The notes under the pieces: generated by a model
Databases searched by the model: none
What the model was told of the DNA's origin: nothing
The model's input: only the letters and a program-made list of their open reading frames with translations
Made by a program: the position numbers and the translations under genes
Shown: piece by piece, positions 27,750-35,783 of the stretch
Layout of the letters: each line of letters opens with the position of its first letter
How positions within the stretch are numbered: the stretch's first letter is position 1
Assembly (NCBI GenBank): GCA_029227815.1
Contig: CP118523.1
Coordinates: 2,170,001-2,234,000 of the forward strand
DNA length: 64,000 nucleotides
Reading direction: 5' to 3'
DNA from: Clostridiaceae bacterium M8S5
GTDB lineage: Bacteria > Bacillota > Clostridia > Tissierellales > MCWD3

Positions 27750-28565
27750 TCACTCATCTTTTTTATTTAACTCAAATTCGACCCATATAGGTTCTTCTTT
27801 ATTTTCTTGTACTTTCCAAAACTCCCAGAATGCCTCCTTTTCAACCTTCTTTTCGTCTATCAAATATATCGCCATTAGCTCTCCTTTTGAATCTTCTTCT
27901 GTATCCATTCTAACGATAGCATACTGTAAATATGAATCATCCTTAAAAGATAATTGGTAATAGCCATTATAAGCTGCACCCCCAGAGGCACAATAAGACC
28001 CATCTTTTTTAATGTTATTCATCTGTCTAAAGCTAAATTTATGACCGATTATTCTTCCATCATATTTTCTCAAAACAAATACAAATCCTCCTATTTCATC
28101 TCCTTCAATTACTACCTCAGGAACATTATCATTATCCATATCTATAAAGCTAAAATGCTTAGGCATAAGCTTAATCTCATAACAAAAAATATTGTTTAGA
28201 TAATATTCTTTTTTAGATTCTTCTTCTATTTCAAGATCAAGAGAAAAAGTTTTTTCGCTAAGAAGCACTTGACTATACAATCTATATAATTCAGCATCAA
28301 AAGTATACTTTGAATCTAATTGATTCTCGATGTAATAGTTTAATCTTTTACTTAAACTATCATTAAATTGAACAGTATTATTTTCATTGTGTACTTCAAT
28401 TGATTTTTCATTAATCTCATTCACTTTAACACCATCTTCACTATCTCTTAAAGTGCTATCTTCTATCGAAATAAATTTGATGATATTCGCTTTATAAGCA
28501 ATCAAAATAACAAGTACACCCAGTATAATATATGTTTTTTTCACAATACATCGCCCCATTAACAT
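27750..28565 (-). CDS. Membrane-anchored hypothetical protein (271 aa)
   Basis: One N-terminal membrane helix (KTYIILGVLVILIAYKAN) is followed by an extracellular domain. Part of that domain (FSFIDMDNDNVPEVVIEGD) resembles FG-GAP/EF-hand-like calcium-binding loops in secreted Firmicute proteins. A GTG 8 codons into the frame, preceded by GGGGCG, is an alternative start. No family name can be given. It precedes no other gene on its strand closely and seems monocistronic. Confidence 0.7.
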   Translation of the reverse strand: MLMGRCIVKKTYIILGVLVILIAYKANIIKFISIEDSTLRDSEDGVKVNEINEKSIEVHNENNTVQFNDSLSKRLNYYIENQLDSKYTFDAELYRLYSQVLLSEKTFSLDLEIEEESKKEYYLNNIFCYEIKLMPKHFSFIDMDNDNVPEVVIEGDEIGGFVFVLRKYDGRIIGHKFSFRQMNNIKKDGSYCASGGAAYNGYYQLSFKDDSYLQYAIVRMDTEEDSKGELMAIYLIDEKKVEKEAFWEFWKVQENKEEPIWVEFELNKKDE

Positions 28566-28652
28566 AATCTAAAAAATACAACACAATCATTATTTATCAT
28601 TTTTAGAATAAATACTACTTATTAAATATTCTATACCTATAAATTCCTATAA

Positions 28653-28988
28653 TCAATAAGAGATGCTGTCGAATATTGTAATTATATTTTTTGTAAGCAC
28701 CTACCTTCTCATATCTCACAATATTATTCTATCCTAAATTATTTACAACAACTTAAAGCGATAAGCAATTTTAGTTATTTAAAGAAATCACATTTTCTAT
28801 TCTTTAAGGATATCATTAATATTAATTACTCTGGGACATTAACTTATCTATTTTTAGAAATTGGAAATTGTGTTACTAAGAAATCAAATATACCATCAAT
28901 ATTAGTTGCTAATAGTACTCCAAAATATATGAATTGTTCTACTATTGATTTTGCTAATACTTATGGGGTAAAATATATAATAAAATAA
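28653..28988 (+). pseudogene. Start-less open frame, possible gene remnant
   Basis: The plus strand stays open for 111 codons, ending in STIDFANTYGVKYIIK and a stop. There is no usable ATG, GTG or TTG with a ribosome site near its 5' end. Length in such AT-rich DNA hints at a decayed gene, but chance cannot be excluded. Confidence 0.25.
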
Positions 28989-29009
28989 ATTTTGATAAGA
29001 GGTTGTTTT

Positions 29010-29399
29010 ATGAAAAAATCTATATTTATTTGTTCATTATTTGTTGTCATCTTAGTAGTTGCTTTTACTATTCAATTTATAGACAATAATTCAAATGAAG
29101 AAAGCAAAACTTCAGCGGTTGCATTTGGAATTGAAGCTAAAGTAATAGATGTATTTGATAATAATTGTAAAGTTATAGTAACTGGAAGAGATCAAAATTT
29201 TAGTAAAAATGATATATTATTACAGTGTATTATGATAGTATTTATAAGGAATTAGATGAAAAGCTTTATGGTGTTAGAAAAAATGAAAAAACTAACGTTA
29301 TTAAGTAAAGGTGACATAATATCAATTACCTATTTTAAATATAAGAAAAATAAAGAATTTAATTCTATTACCACAAAATATGTTTTAATTCGGCATTAA
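29010..29399 (+). pseudogene. Frameshifted small membrane/secreted protein gene
   Basis: The start MKKSIFICSLFVVILVVAF (signal or anchor helix, ATG at 29010 after AAGAGG) continues sensibly to KNDILL. There the frame must shift to keep YYDSIYKELDEKLYGVRKNEK, and again to SKGDIISITYFKYKK...VLIRH. Two frameshifts split one coherent protein of about 130 residues. It is either a pseudogene or contains two sequencing errors. It resembles small DUF3221-like secreted proteins only in general layout. Confidence 0.6.
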
Positions 29400-29681
29400 T
29401 AGTATATCAAATCAAAAATATTAATGAGACCTAGCTAGATTTATTATTATTTTAAGAATAAATCTAGCTTATTTTTCTACTTCATATCTACTGTATTAAT
29501 TTATTATATTAATTAAATATCCTACTCCTAATAATGAACAAAAACCTTCATTTTCCCTTCAATATCGTATATCTAAACATATAATATTAACCAACACTGC
29601 TAGAACAAATCTATTGAACTCCCCTCTCTTCTATTAGTCTATTCTTGATATAATATTTTCTTTATTGTGTATCTTCTATAA

Positions 29682-30038
29682 TTAAAATATTTCTACATAA
29701 AATGGATTATTTTTTACGCCTTTCCCTTTTATTTCACTTGCTAAATTTAAATAGTTTAACAAGCTAAATAGAAAAGTACAATTACAACTATGTCCATTAT
29801 CTTTTGATGAAAAAACCTCCTGTTTATACTTCTTCAATTCACTCGAAGTGCACTGCTTAGATTTAAACTCATCATATACATCCTGTATAGATTCAATTGA
29901 TAATGATATTTTAGAGTTACCTCTCTTGTATGTTATCTTCCTATCTGTAACTTTAATAATCTCAGAAGTTCCACCACCAGGATTTACAAATACTAACCCT
30001 TGGTTAGCTTTTTCTAATATTATAGTTTTAATATCCAT
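29682..30038 (-). CDS. Hypothetical protein (118 aa)
   Basis: A soluble protein of unknown family. The N-terminal half is a small beta-rich domain (GLVFVNPGGGTSEIIKVTDRKITYKRG). The C-terminal half has HSCNCTFLFSLLNYLNLASEIKGKG, which looks like a small wedge for DNA or protein binding. ATG at 30038 follows AAGGAGGAG. Monocistronic. It may be an orphan domain of a restriction-type or regulatory protein, but that is a guess. Confidence 0.6.
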   Translation of the reverse strand: MDIKTIILEKANQGLVFVNPGGGTSEIIKVTDRKITYKRGNSKISLSIESIQDVYDEFKSKQCTSSELKKYKQEVFSSKDNGHSCNCTFLFSLLNYLNLASEIKGKGVKNNPFYVEIF

Positions 30039-30381
30039 AAAACTCCTCCTTGTAATTTAAGACTACTATATTAACTCTATATTATAATACCGTAATATAA
30101 TAAAGCTTGTCTATATAACGAACGAAAATATTTAACATAACTTATATTTTCATAGTGTTCAGTAAATTGTTAATCATTATTTGTTTATTTTCAAGAACAC
30201 CTACATTCATATAGAACTTAAGTGGCTGTTTTGGGCTTGATTTTATTTGTACACTAACCAGCAATCAAGTTCACCGCCTCTCTTTTTAGGCTCTACTTGA
30301 TATTGCTGCTCTTTTATATCTACTTTTTAGGCTTTTACCAAAATGAACCTGATTTACAAAGTACATTTTCAAATGAAGAAA

Positions 30382-30832
30382 TCATTTCATTGCCACGAAG
30401 CTACAAAATAGATTATTACAATCTAAATCTTCACGCCTATTATCTATAGTATCAATAAAAATTTCTACTATTTGAGGGATTTTTTATCAGCAATTAAATT
30501 ATTTAAAACATGTTCTGATTTAAGAATATTTAAATAATCATGTCCATCTGTCAATGTAATAAACCCATAAGGTGAAGAATCATTTATATAAACAAAGGGT
30601 TTTATAAATATTTACGCCTCTAGGTTTTGAGAAATGTTAATTTTAGAATTCATACTTTGTAATTGTGACTTTCTATGAATCTCCATCCGAGTTAGGCATC
30701 GAATAAATCATGTTTTTTTATTGTTTTATCTAGTCCAAACAAGCAACTTTGAATTTTTCTTAAACTGTTTTTTATTTTGCACTCTATTATTAATATCACT
30801 TCTAACTTCTTTTGTACAAATTCATTATTATC
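30382..30832 (-). pseudogene. Decayed gene with frameshifts and an in-frame stop
   Basis: Reading across frames on the minus strand gives one continuous protein-like sequence: QKKLEVILIIECKIKNS...GLDKTIKKHDLFDA, a shift, then RMEIHRKSQLQSMNSKINIS, a stop, then YINDSSPYGFITLTDGHD, another shift and VEIFIDTIDNRREDL to the end. At least two frameshifts and one stop are needed. The family is unknown; the charged, helical 5' part could be DNA-binding. Confidence 0.5.
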
Positions 30833-30862
30833 TTAAGTAAATTACACTTTCCAAAAAATACC

Positions 30863-30920
30863 TTGACTTTATTAATGCTAATGATTATAATTAAATTATT
30901 AACGTTAATCATTAATTATT
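30863..30920 (+). promoter_or_regulatory. Strong promoter and dyad upstream of the first DUF2975 gene
   Basis: TTGACT (30863-30868) and TATAAT (30886-30891) are 17 bp apart, close to consensus. TAATGATT, overlapping the -10, is repeated inverted as AATCATTA about 25 bp downstream, and the palindrome ATTAACGTTAAT lies between. The HTH protein encoded with DUF2975 is a natural candidate to bind there. The second gene pair keeps only the part downstream of this region. Confidence 0.65.
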
Positions 30921-30955
30921 GAATTATTATCAATAAAAAATCTAAGGAGGACATT

Positions 30956-31483
30956 ATGAAAAATAAAAAATCTTTACACATTGTTAATGTAATCTTCATT
31001 TTAAGTACCCTATTTATTGTCTGCATTTTTTGTAGGTGTCTATTGGCTGTCTGTAATAATGGAGGACATTTTTCCTGGATTATAAGAAGTATATTTGCGA
31101 ATGGCTCACTTTATATACCTTTTCTATGCTTCTTGTATCAATTAAGATGTATTATTAAGAATTCTCATAATAATCAATTGTTTTCAAAAGACACTGTTAC
31201 TCGTTTTAAGAAAATATCATTTTGTATTTTTTCACTAAATATTTACTCAATATATTATATTTGGTATCTCACGTCAGTACCTAGTCTCGTTTCAGCCACA
31301 GGAAAAGGGACAAAAGTAATTTATACAAATTATATTGCTGAATTTCCGGAAATTTTATTTTCTATTCAATCACCACTAATACCAATTTTTGTAATATCTC
31401 TGTTAAGCTTTATTTTTTATTTGTTTTCTATTCCTCTAGAATCATCTGTTCAAATGAAAAAAGAATTAGATGAGGTCATATGA
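30956..31483 (+). CDS. DUF2975 domain membrane protein, copy 1
   Basis: A 175-residue protein with four membrane helices (about residues 8-28, 42-64, 88-110 and 135-158). The loop between helices 2 and 3 holds the conserved FSKDTVTRFKKIS, marking DUF2975. Such proteins are always found with a YozG-like HTH protein, as here. ATG at 30956 follows AAGGAGG. It overlaps or abuts the HTH gene (14-bp gap to its ATG). It is a tandem paralogue of 31824-32351, about two-thirds identical. Its role is unknown; sensing for the HTH partner is inferred. Confidence 0.85.
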   Translation: MKNKKSLHIVNVIFILSTLFIVCIFCRCLLAVCNNGGHFSWIIRSIFANGSLYIPFLCFLYQLRCIIKNSHNNQLFSKDTVTRFKKISFCIFSLNIYSIYYIWYLTSVPSLVSATGKGTKVIYTNYIAEFPEILFSIQSPLIPIFVISLLSFIFYLFSIPLESSVQMKKELDEVI

Positions 31484-31496
31484 AAGGAAGATAAAA

Positions 31497-31706
31497 ATGA
31501 GTATAATTGTTAACTTAGATATTGTTATGGCAAGAGAAAAGATTAGTTTGAAAGAACTTTCAAAAAGGGTTAATATTAGTGAGCAGAACCTATCAAAACT
31601 AAAAAATTGCCACGTTAAAGCTATTCGTTTCACTACTCTAAACGCCATATGCAAAGCTCTTAATTGCCAACCTGGGGATCTACTTGAGTTTAAGAGTGAT
31701 TGCTAA
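31497..31706 (+). CDS. Cro/CI-type HTH regulator (YozG-like), copy 1
   Basis: A 69-residue single-domain HTH_26 protein: VMAREKISLKELSKRVNIS, EQNLSKLKNCHVKAIRFTTL as recognition helix, and ALNCQPGDLLEF, the CQPGDLL signature of this family. ATG at 31497 follows AAGGAAG; in-frame extension to 31470 overlaps the DUF2975 stop and lacks a site. It differs from copy 2 (32365-32574) at only three residues. Confidence 0.9.
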   Translation: MSIIVNLDIVMAREKISLKELSKRVNISEQNLSKLKNCHVKAIRFTTLNAICKALNCQPGDLLEFKSDC

Positions 31707-31715
31707 TCAAATTTA

Positions 31716-31758
31716 GTCTACCTTAAATATATAGATTAATTATATACATAAGGTAGAC
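31716..31758. repeat. Hairpin after DUF2975/HTH pair 1
   Basis: GTCTACCTTA pairs perfectly with TAAGGTAGAC over a 23-nt AT loop. No T run follows, so read-through into pair 2 is possible. Confidence 0.55.
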
Positions 31759-31823
31759 ATAATTAGCAAATATATTATTTGTTAATTATTGAATTATAAC
31801 CATTAAAACCTAAGGAGGATATT

Positions 31824-32351
31824 ATGAAAAATAAAAAATCTTTACACATCATTAATATAATAATTATTTTAAGTACCCTTTTTATTGTCTGCAGTTTTTG
31901 TACTCATTTATTGCATGTCATAAAAGAAGAAGCTTATTTCTGGATTAAGAGAATAATATTGATTTATAGCTCACTTTGTATACCTTTTATGTACTTCTTG
32001 TTTCAATTAAGATGTATTATTAAAAATACTCAAGATAATAAGTTTTTTTCAAAAGATACTGTTACTCGTTTTAAGAAAATATCAATATGCATTTTTTTAA
32101 TTAATATTTACTCTGTAGTTCATATTTGGCATCTAACCTCTATACCTCATAGAGTTTCATGTACAGGACAGGAACCTAAAGTAGTTTATATAAATTATAT
32201 TGCAAAATTTCCTTTACACACTATATTTTCTACCAAATCACCACTAATTCCGATCATTGTAATATCTTTGTTAAGCTATATTTTTTATTTATTTTCAACA
32301 ACTCTAAAATCATCTATTCAAATGAAAAAAGAATTAGATGAGGTCATATGA
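31824..32351 (+). CDS. DUF2975 domain membrane protein, copy 2
   Basis: A 175-residue tandem paralogue of 30956-31483, with the same four-helix layout and FSKDTVTRFKKIS loop. ATG at 31824 follows AAGGAGG. The helices and loops have diverged (for example LLHVIKEEAYFWIKR against LLAVCNNGGHFSWII), but the last 11 codons and the junction to the HTH gene are nearly identical at the DNA level. The upstream 50 bp match copy 1, while the copy 1 promoter is absent. Confidence 0.85.
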   Translation: MKNKKSLHIINIIIILSTLFIVCSFCTHLLHVIKEEAYFWIKRIILIYSSLCIPFMYFLFQLRCIIKNTQDNKFFSKDTVTRFKKISICIFLINIYSVVHIWHLTSIPHRVSCTGQEPKVVYINYIAKFPLHTIFSTKSPLIPIIVISLLSYIFYLFSTTLKSSIQMKKELDEVI

Positions 32352-32364
32352 AAGGAAGGTAAAA

Positions 32365-32574
32365 ATGAGTATAATTGTTAACTTAGATATTGTTATGGCA
32401 AGAGAAAAGATTAGTTTGAAAGAACTATCAAAAAAAGTTAATATTAGTGAGCAAAATCTATCAAAACTAAAAAATTGCCATGTTAAAGCTATTCGTTTCA
32501 CTACTCTAAACGCCATCTGCCAAAACCTCAATTGCCAACCTGGTGATCTACTTGAGTTCAAAAGTGATTGCTAA
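32365..32574 (+). CDS. Cro/CI-type HTH regulator (YozG-like), copy 2
   Basis: A 69-residue HTH protein identical to copy 1 except K for R in SKKVNIS and QN for KA in AICQNLNC. ATG at 32365 follows AAGGAAG. The near identity of the DNA-binding helix implies the same operator. It ends in CQPGDLLEFKSDC. Confidence 0.9.
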   Translation: MSIIVNLDIVMAREKISLKELSKKVNISEQNLSKLKNCHVKAIRFTTLNAICQNLNCQPGDLLEFKSDC

Positions 32575-32582
32575 TCAAATTA

Positions 32583-32624
32583 GACTATCTCGGGGATATA
32601 ATTAATTATCTACCCGAGATAGTC
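32583..32624. repeat. Hairpin after DUF2975/HTH pair 2
   Basis: GACTATCTCGGG pairs perfectly with CCCGAGATAGTC over an 18-nt AT loop. It has the place and design of the 31716 hairpin but a different stem sequence. Confidence 0.6.
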
Positions 32625-32695
32625 ACAGCAATCAAGATATTTATTAAACTCTTATGTACATATCGTTTAATTTTTTACATAAAAAGTAAACCACT

Positions 32696-33292
32696 TTAAG
32701 GTACTTCAATAGTTATACTATCCGTTCCGTTTATCTTTACACCATTTTTTTCATCAGAACCTACTGATATAACTATATTACATTTTTCAAATTGTTGTAT
32801 TTTAATATCAACAGGGATCAAATCAACAATAATAGTCCCTGTTCCTCCTGTAGCTGAATGACTATGATTTGCTCCAACTTCAATAAACTTATACCAATCG
32901 TATTTTTCACTTTTAGTTTCAAATGTTGATATATTCTCCTTAGGATTATTACTACCTTTTGATAAAAAACTACTTGATACATTAGATATATCCCATTTTT
33001 TAGGAATATATAGAACAACACCTCCCCAATCATTCTCATCTACTTCAACATTAGCAACAATCCGTATATGTTTAGGGATTCCTTCCTTTCCTTTTACAAA
33101 TATAGTTCCTTTTACATTTGTATTTAAACTAGTAGAATCGGTACTTACTGTGAAATCTTTTATCTTAATTATATCTTCATTCACTTTCGTTTTAGTATTA
33201 ACTTTTTTACTTTCACAACTAGATAAAAGCAAAATTGCGAATATTAATAATATTATTGCTACAAATGACTTATATTTTATTCTTGCTTTCAT
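32696..33292 (-). CDS. Putative lipoprotein (198 aa)
   Basis: Signal KSFVAIILLIFAILLLSSC ends in a lipobox; Cys26 is lipidated. The mature part is a single beta-sandwich-like domain with a conserved WGGVVLYIPKKWDIS and a glycine-rich GATGGTGTI-like stretch. Family unknown. ATG at 33292 follows AAGGAG. It converges with the second HTH gene (121-bp gap). Confidence 0.75.
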   Translation of the reverse strand: MKARIKYKSFVAIILLIFAILLLSSCESKKVNTKTKVNEDIIKIKDFTVSTDSTSLNTNVKGTIFVKGKEGIPKHIRIVANVEVDENDWGGVVLYIPKKWDISNVSSSFLSKGSNNPKENISTFETKSEKYDWYKFIEVGANHSHSATGGTGTIIVDLIPVDIKIQQFEKCNIVISVGSDEKNGVKINGTDSITIEVP

Positions 33293-33677
33293 ACGTTACT
33301 CCTTTATATATTGTAATATATTTATATTATCTACCTTCCAGAGTATATAAGTATTTTTGTAAAACATATTGAATAATTTTAATTATAACATATATTTAAT
33401 TAAGTTAAAACGAGCCATAAATTCTTCTATGGCTTGTCTAATTTAACATCATATCTCAATGTTTTTTACTCTATTCAAGTAATAGATCGACTAATATGAA
33501 TAATATTATCTAACTCAGAAAATCTTTTTTCAACTTTTACTATTGGGATTTCTTCTATCCCATATTTATTGCCCTTTTATTTATGTATTTCTTATCATCA
33601 AAAGTAAATATATTTAACCATATAATCAATACATTTATTTTATTATTAACAAATTAATTATTAATTTAAAACATGGC
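33293..33677. other. Intergenic region with a short hairpin
   Basis: GAGCCATA/TATGGCTT with an 8-nt loop lies at about 33411-33437, flanked by AT-rich arms; it could end transcription of the neighbours. Nothing else is recognised. From about 33590 the sequence resembles that at 34770-34975. Confidence 0.4.
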
Positions 33678-33720
33678 TAACTTATGAAATAGTACCTTTA
33701 TCGTACCACTTCTTAAGTTA
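33678..33720 (-). repeat. Hairpin downstream of surface protein copy 1
   Basis: TAACTTATGAA pairs with TTCTTAAGTTA (one mismatch) about 66 bp past the stop at 33786. It is homologous to the hairpin at 34862. Confidence 0.6.
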
Positions 33721-33785
33721 ACCATTATTCTTTCTTAACTTTCAATTTATAAAATTAATAGACTTATATCTTATGATTAAACTAT

Positions 33786-34283
33786 TTATCCAACCTTATA
33801 AACTGCCATAACACAACTTGAATAACTTGTGAACATAGCTCCAGTTGCTAATTGTAATGTCGTATTTCCTGTCGTTCTTATAAAAGATGTGTGGCTTAAA
33901 GATACAGAAGCGATTCTGCCAATAGTAAATCTTTCATACGTGCTAAATAATGCAAAGTTCCCATCTTGTATAACAAGCATTCCTACATCAGGGGTATCTA
34001 AACTAGTTTTAATACAAGTACACTTAAAGGAAATCTGGTAAATTCCCGCTTGAGAAAGGGTAAAAGTAGAAGTATCGGTATTATAAGTTACAGCACTTCC
34101 AGATATAAAATCTATTGTAGGAAAATTAATAGGCATCAATATTTCAGTAATTTGTTGTCCCATTAAGGCTGAAACTTGGACTATATCAGTAGTTTCAGTG
34201 CAATTATTCAAATTAGGAATAGAGCTATTGCATAGTGTCTTTGGCTTATCTAATGTGCCATTTACGAGTGTTTTTGTTTCCAT
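33786..34283 (-). CDS. TNF/C1q-like (BclA C-domain-type) surface protein, copy 1
   Basis: A 165-residue beta-sandwich protein with no signal peptide. TSTFTLSQAGIYQISFKCTC and LQLATGAMFTSYSSCVMAVYKVG at the C terminus have the strand pattern of TNF/C1q-like jelly rolls, as in exosporium BclA. There is no collagen-like repeat. ATG at 34283 follows AAGGAG. It is about 90% identical to copy 2 (34963-35460), most changes being in the first 30 residues. It may be a spore-surface protein, since such proteins lack a signal peptide; this is inferred. Confidence 0.7.
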   Translation of the reverse strand: METKTLVNGTLDKPKTLCNSSIPNLNNCTETTDIVQVSALMGQQITEILMPINFPTIDFISGSAVTYNTDTSTFTLSQAGIYQISFKCTCIKTSLDTPDVGMLVIQDGNFALFSTYERFTIGRIASVSLSHTSFIRTTGNTTLQLATGAMFTSYSSCVMAVYKVG

Positions 34284-34584
34284 AAAAATGCTCCTTTTCT
34301 CTTTTTACTTTATTATATGATGGTCATTTCATTTTTGTTTTTCTAATGAAATATTGTCCATCTACTAGTAGGAATAGAAGCGTTTCCAAAGAATAAAAAG
34401 AAAAGTATTTTGACTATGGACTTATTCAGTGATTTCCATAGCTTAGTAAGGCGAATCTAAAGACCATTTCTGCTTCTTTAACTTATGATTCTAAGAACTT
34501 CATTGCTTTAGTTTCTAACTCCACTATTATGATATTCTGAATCTATGTAGGTACTGCCTGTCCATTCTCTAACTTTAGTTATAA

Positions 34585-34613
34585 TAGCACATACTATCCA
34601 AAAGTATGTGCTA
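34585..34613. repeat. Perfect 10-bp hairpin
   Basis: TAGCACATAC pairs with GTATGTGCTA over 9 nt. It overlaps the stop codon of the gene fragment at 34611. Confidence 0.55.
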
Positions 34614-34712
34614 GCGTGCCTGCTTGAAACTTTCTTTTAGATACTCCAAAGAACTATAACCTGCTGTAATTCTCCCGTAAATATCAGCATCAAATTGAAA
34701 ATCTGTATTATT
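34611..34712 (-). pseudogene. Short C-terminal gene fragment
   Basis: The minus strand reads FQFDADIYGRITAGYSSLE then YLKESFKQAR and a stop. Another open piece (VELETKAMKFLES, then KEAEMVFRFALLSYGNH) lies further along to about 34425 after stops. These look like scraps of one or two lost genes between the two surface-protein copies. Not identifiable. Confidence 0.35.
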
Positions 34713-34861
34713 TTGATGCGATTAATACAATTAGATCGTTTTTTTTATTTTATCATGTAAACTTCCTGTCTTTTTTCTCATCAAAAGTAAATATATTCAA
34801 TCATACAATCAAAACTTTTCTTCTACATTAACAAATTGCTCACCTAATTAAAGACACCAAA

Positions 34862-34904
34862 TAACTCAAGAAATAGTACCCTAATCATACCACTTCTTGA
34901 GTTA
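34862..34904 (-). repeat. Hairpin downstream of surface protein copy 2
   Basis: TAACTCAAGAA pairs perfectly with TTCTTGAGTTA. The stem differs from the 33678 hairpin in both arms while pairing is kept or improved. Confidence 0.65.
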
Positions 34905-34962
34905 GCCATTATTCTTTCTTACTTTCAGTTTATTTAATAAAAAATTAATGGACTTTTAGCTA

Positions 34963-35460
34963 TTATCCAACCTTATAAACTGCCATAACACAACTAGAAT
35001 AACTTGTAAACATAGCTCCAGTTGCTAATTGTAATGTCGTACTTCCTGTCGTCCTTATAAAAGATGTGTGGCTTAAAGATACAGAAGCGATTCTGCCAAT
35101 AGTAAAAGTTTCATAAGTATTAAATAATGCAATGTTCCCATCTTGTATAACAAGCATTCCTACATCAGGGGTATCTAAGCTCGTTTTAATACAAGTACAC
35201 TTAAAAGACATCTGGTAAATTCCCGCTTGAGATAAGGTAAAAGTAGAAGTATCAGTGTTATAAGTTACAGCGCTTCCAGATATAAAATCTATTGTAGGAA
35301 AATTAATAGGTATCAATACTTCTGTAATCTGTTGCCCCATTAAGGCTGATACCTGGACTATGTCAGTAGTTGCAGTGCAATTATTCAAATCAGTAATAGG
35401 TTTATTGCACATTAAGTTTGGCTTATCTAATGTACCATTTATAAGTGTTTTTTTTTCCAT
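34963..35460 (-). CDS. TNF/C1q-like (BclA C-domain-type) surface protein, copy 2
   Basis: A 165-residue paralogue of 33786-34283. Identity is near complete from residue 30 on (SGSAVTYNTDTSTFTLSQAG, TTLQLATGAMFTSYSS), while the N-terminal region differs (CNKPITDLNN against CNSSIPNLNN). ATG at 35460 is chosen since AAAGGAG lies 8 bp upstream; 14 extra codons upstream include this site. About 200 bp downstream of each copy are also duplicated. Confidence 0.7.
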   Translation of the reverse strand: MEKKTLINGTLDKPNLMCNKPITDLNNCTATTDIVQVSALMGQQITEVLIPINFPTIDFISGSAVTYNTDTSTFTLSQAGIYQMSFKCTCIKTSLDTPDVGMLVIQDGNIALFNTYETFTIGRIASVSLSHTSFIRTTGSTTLQLATGAMFTSYSSCVMAVYKVG

Positions 35461-35662
35461 AAAAATACTCCTTTCTCTTTTTACTTTATCATATGATGTC
35501 ATTTCATTTTTGTTTCTCTATTTCTCAAAATTGGAATAATACACTCTTTAAAATTGTATAAAAGAAGCTGAAGCTCTTTGTATAAACCCCTTCCTATTTA
35601 TATGATGATTATTTAGCTATTATTGGTGTGATTTTGTAATAAGATTAAAGTATAGGAAATGT

Positions 35663-35694
35663 AAAAAACCTAACTCAGAAAAAGTTAGGTTTTA
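35663..35694 (-). terminator. Terminator of the AraC/UvrA-like/serine hydrolase operon
   Basis: On the minus strand AACCTAACT pairs with AGTTAGGTT, followed by six T. It lies 90 bp past the serine hydrolase stop. Confidence 0.85.
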
Positions 35695-35783
35695 TGCTTG
35701 GTGTTGGATCCATCATTCCTTGGGAGTACTTTATTTATATTATTAACCCCAAACACTTACGATTAGAAATAACTAAGAGATTA

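Noticed and set aside
11000..30000. Integron-type attC sites between the single-gene cassettes
   Set aside because: Spacers are of variable length and AT-rich; I saw no common inverted core sites and no integrase gene.
30245..30330. Minus-strand scrap EQQYQVEPKKRGGELDCW ending in a stop
   Set aside because: Only 26 codons with a stop just upstream; no family could be assigned.
31466..32561. Minus-strand frames antisense to the two HTH genes
   Set aside because: They mirror the duplicated HTH coding sequence and have no ribosome sites.
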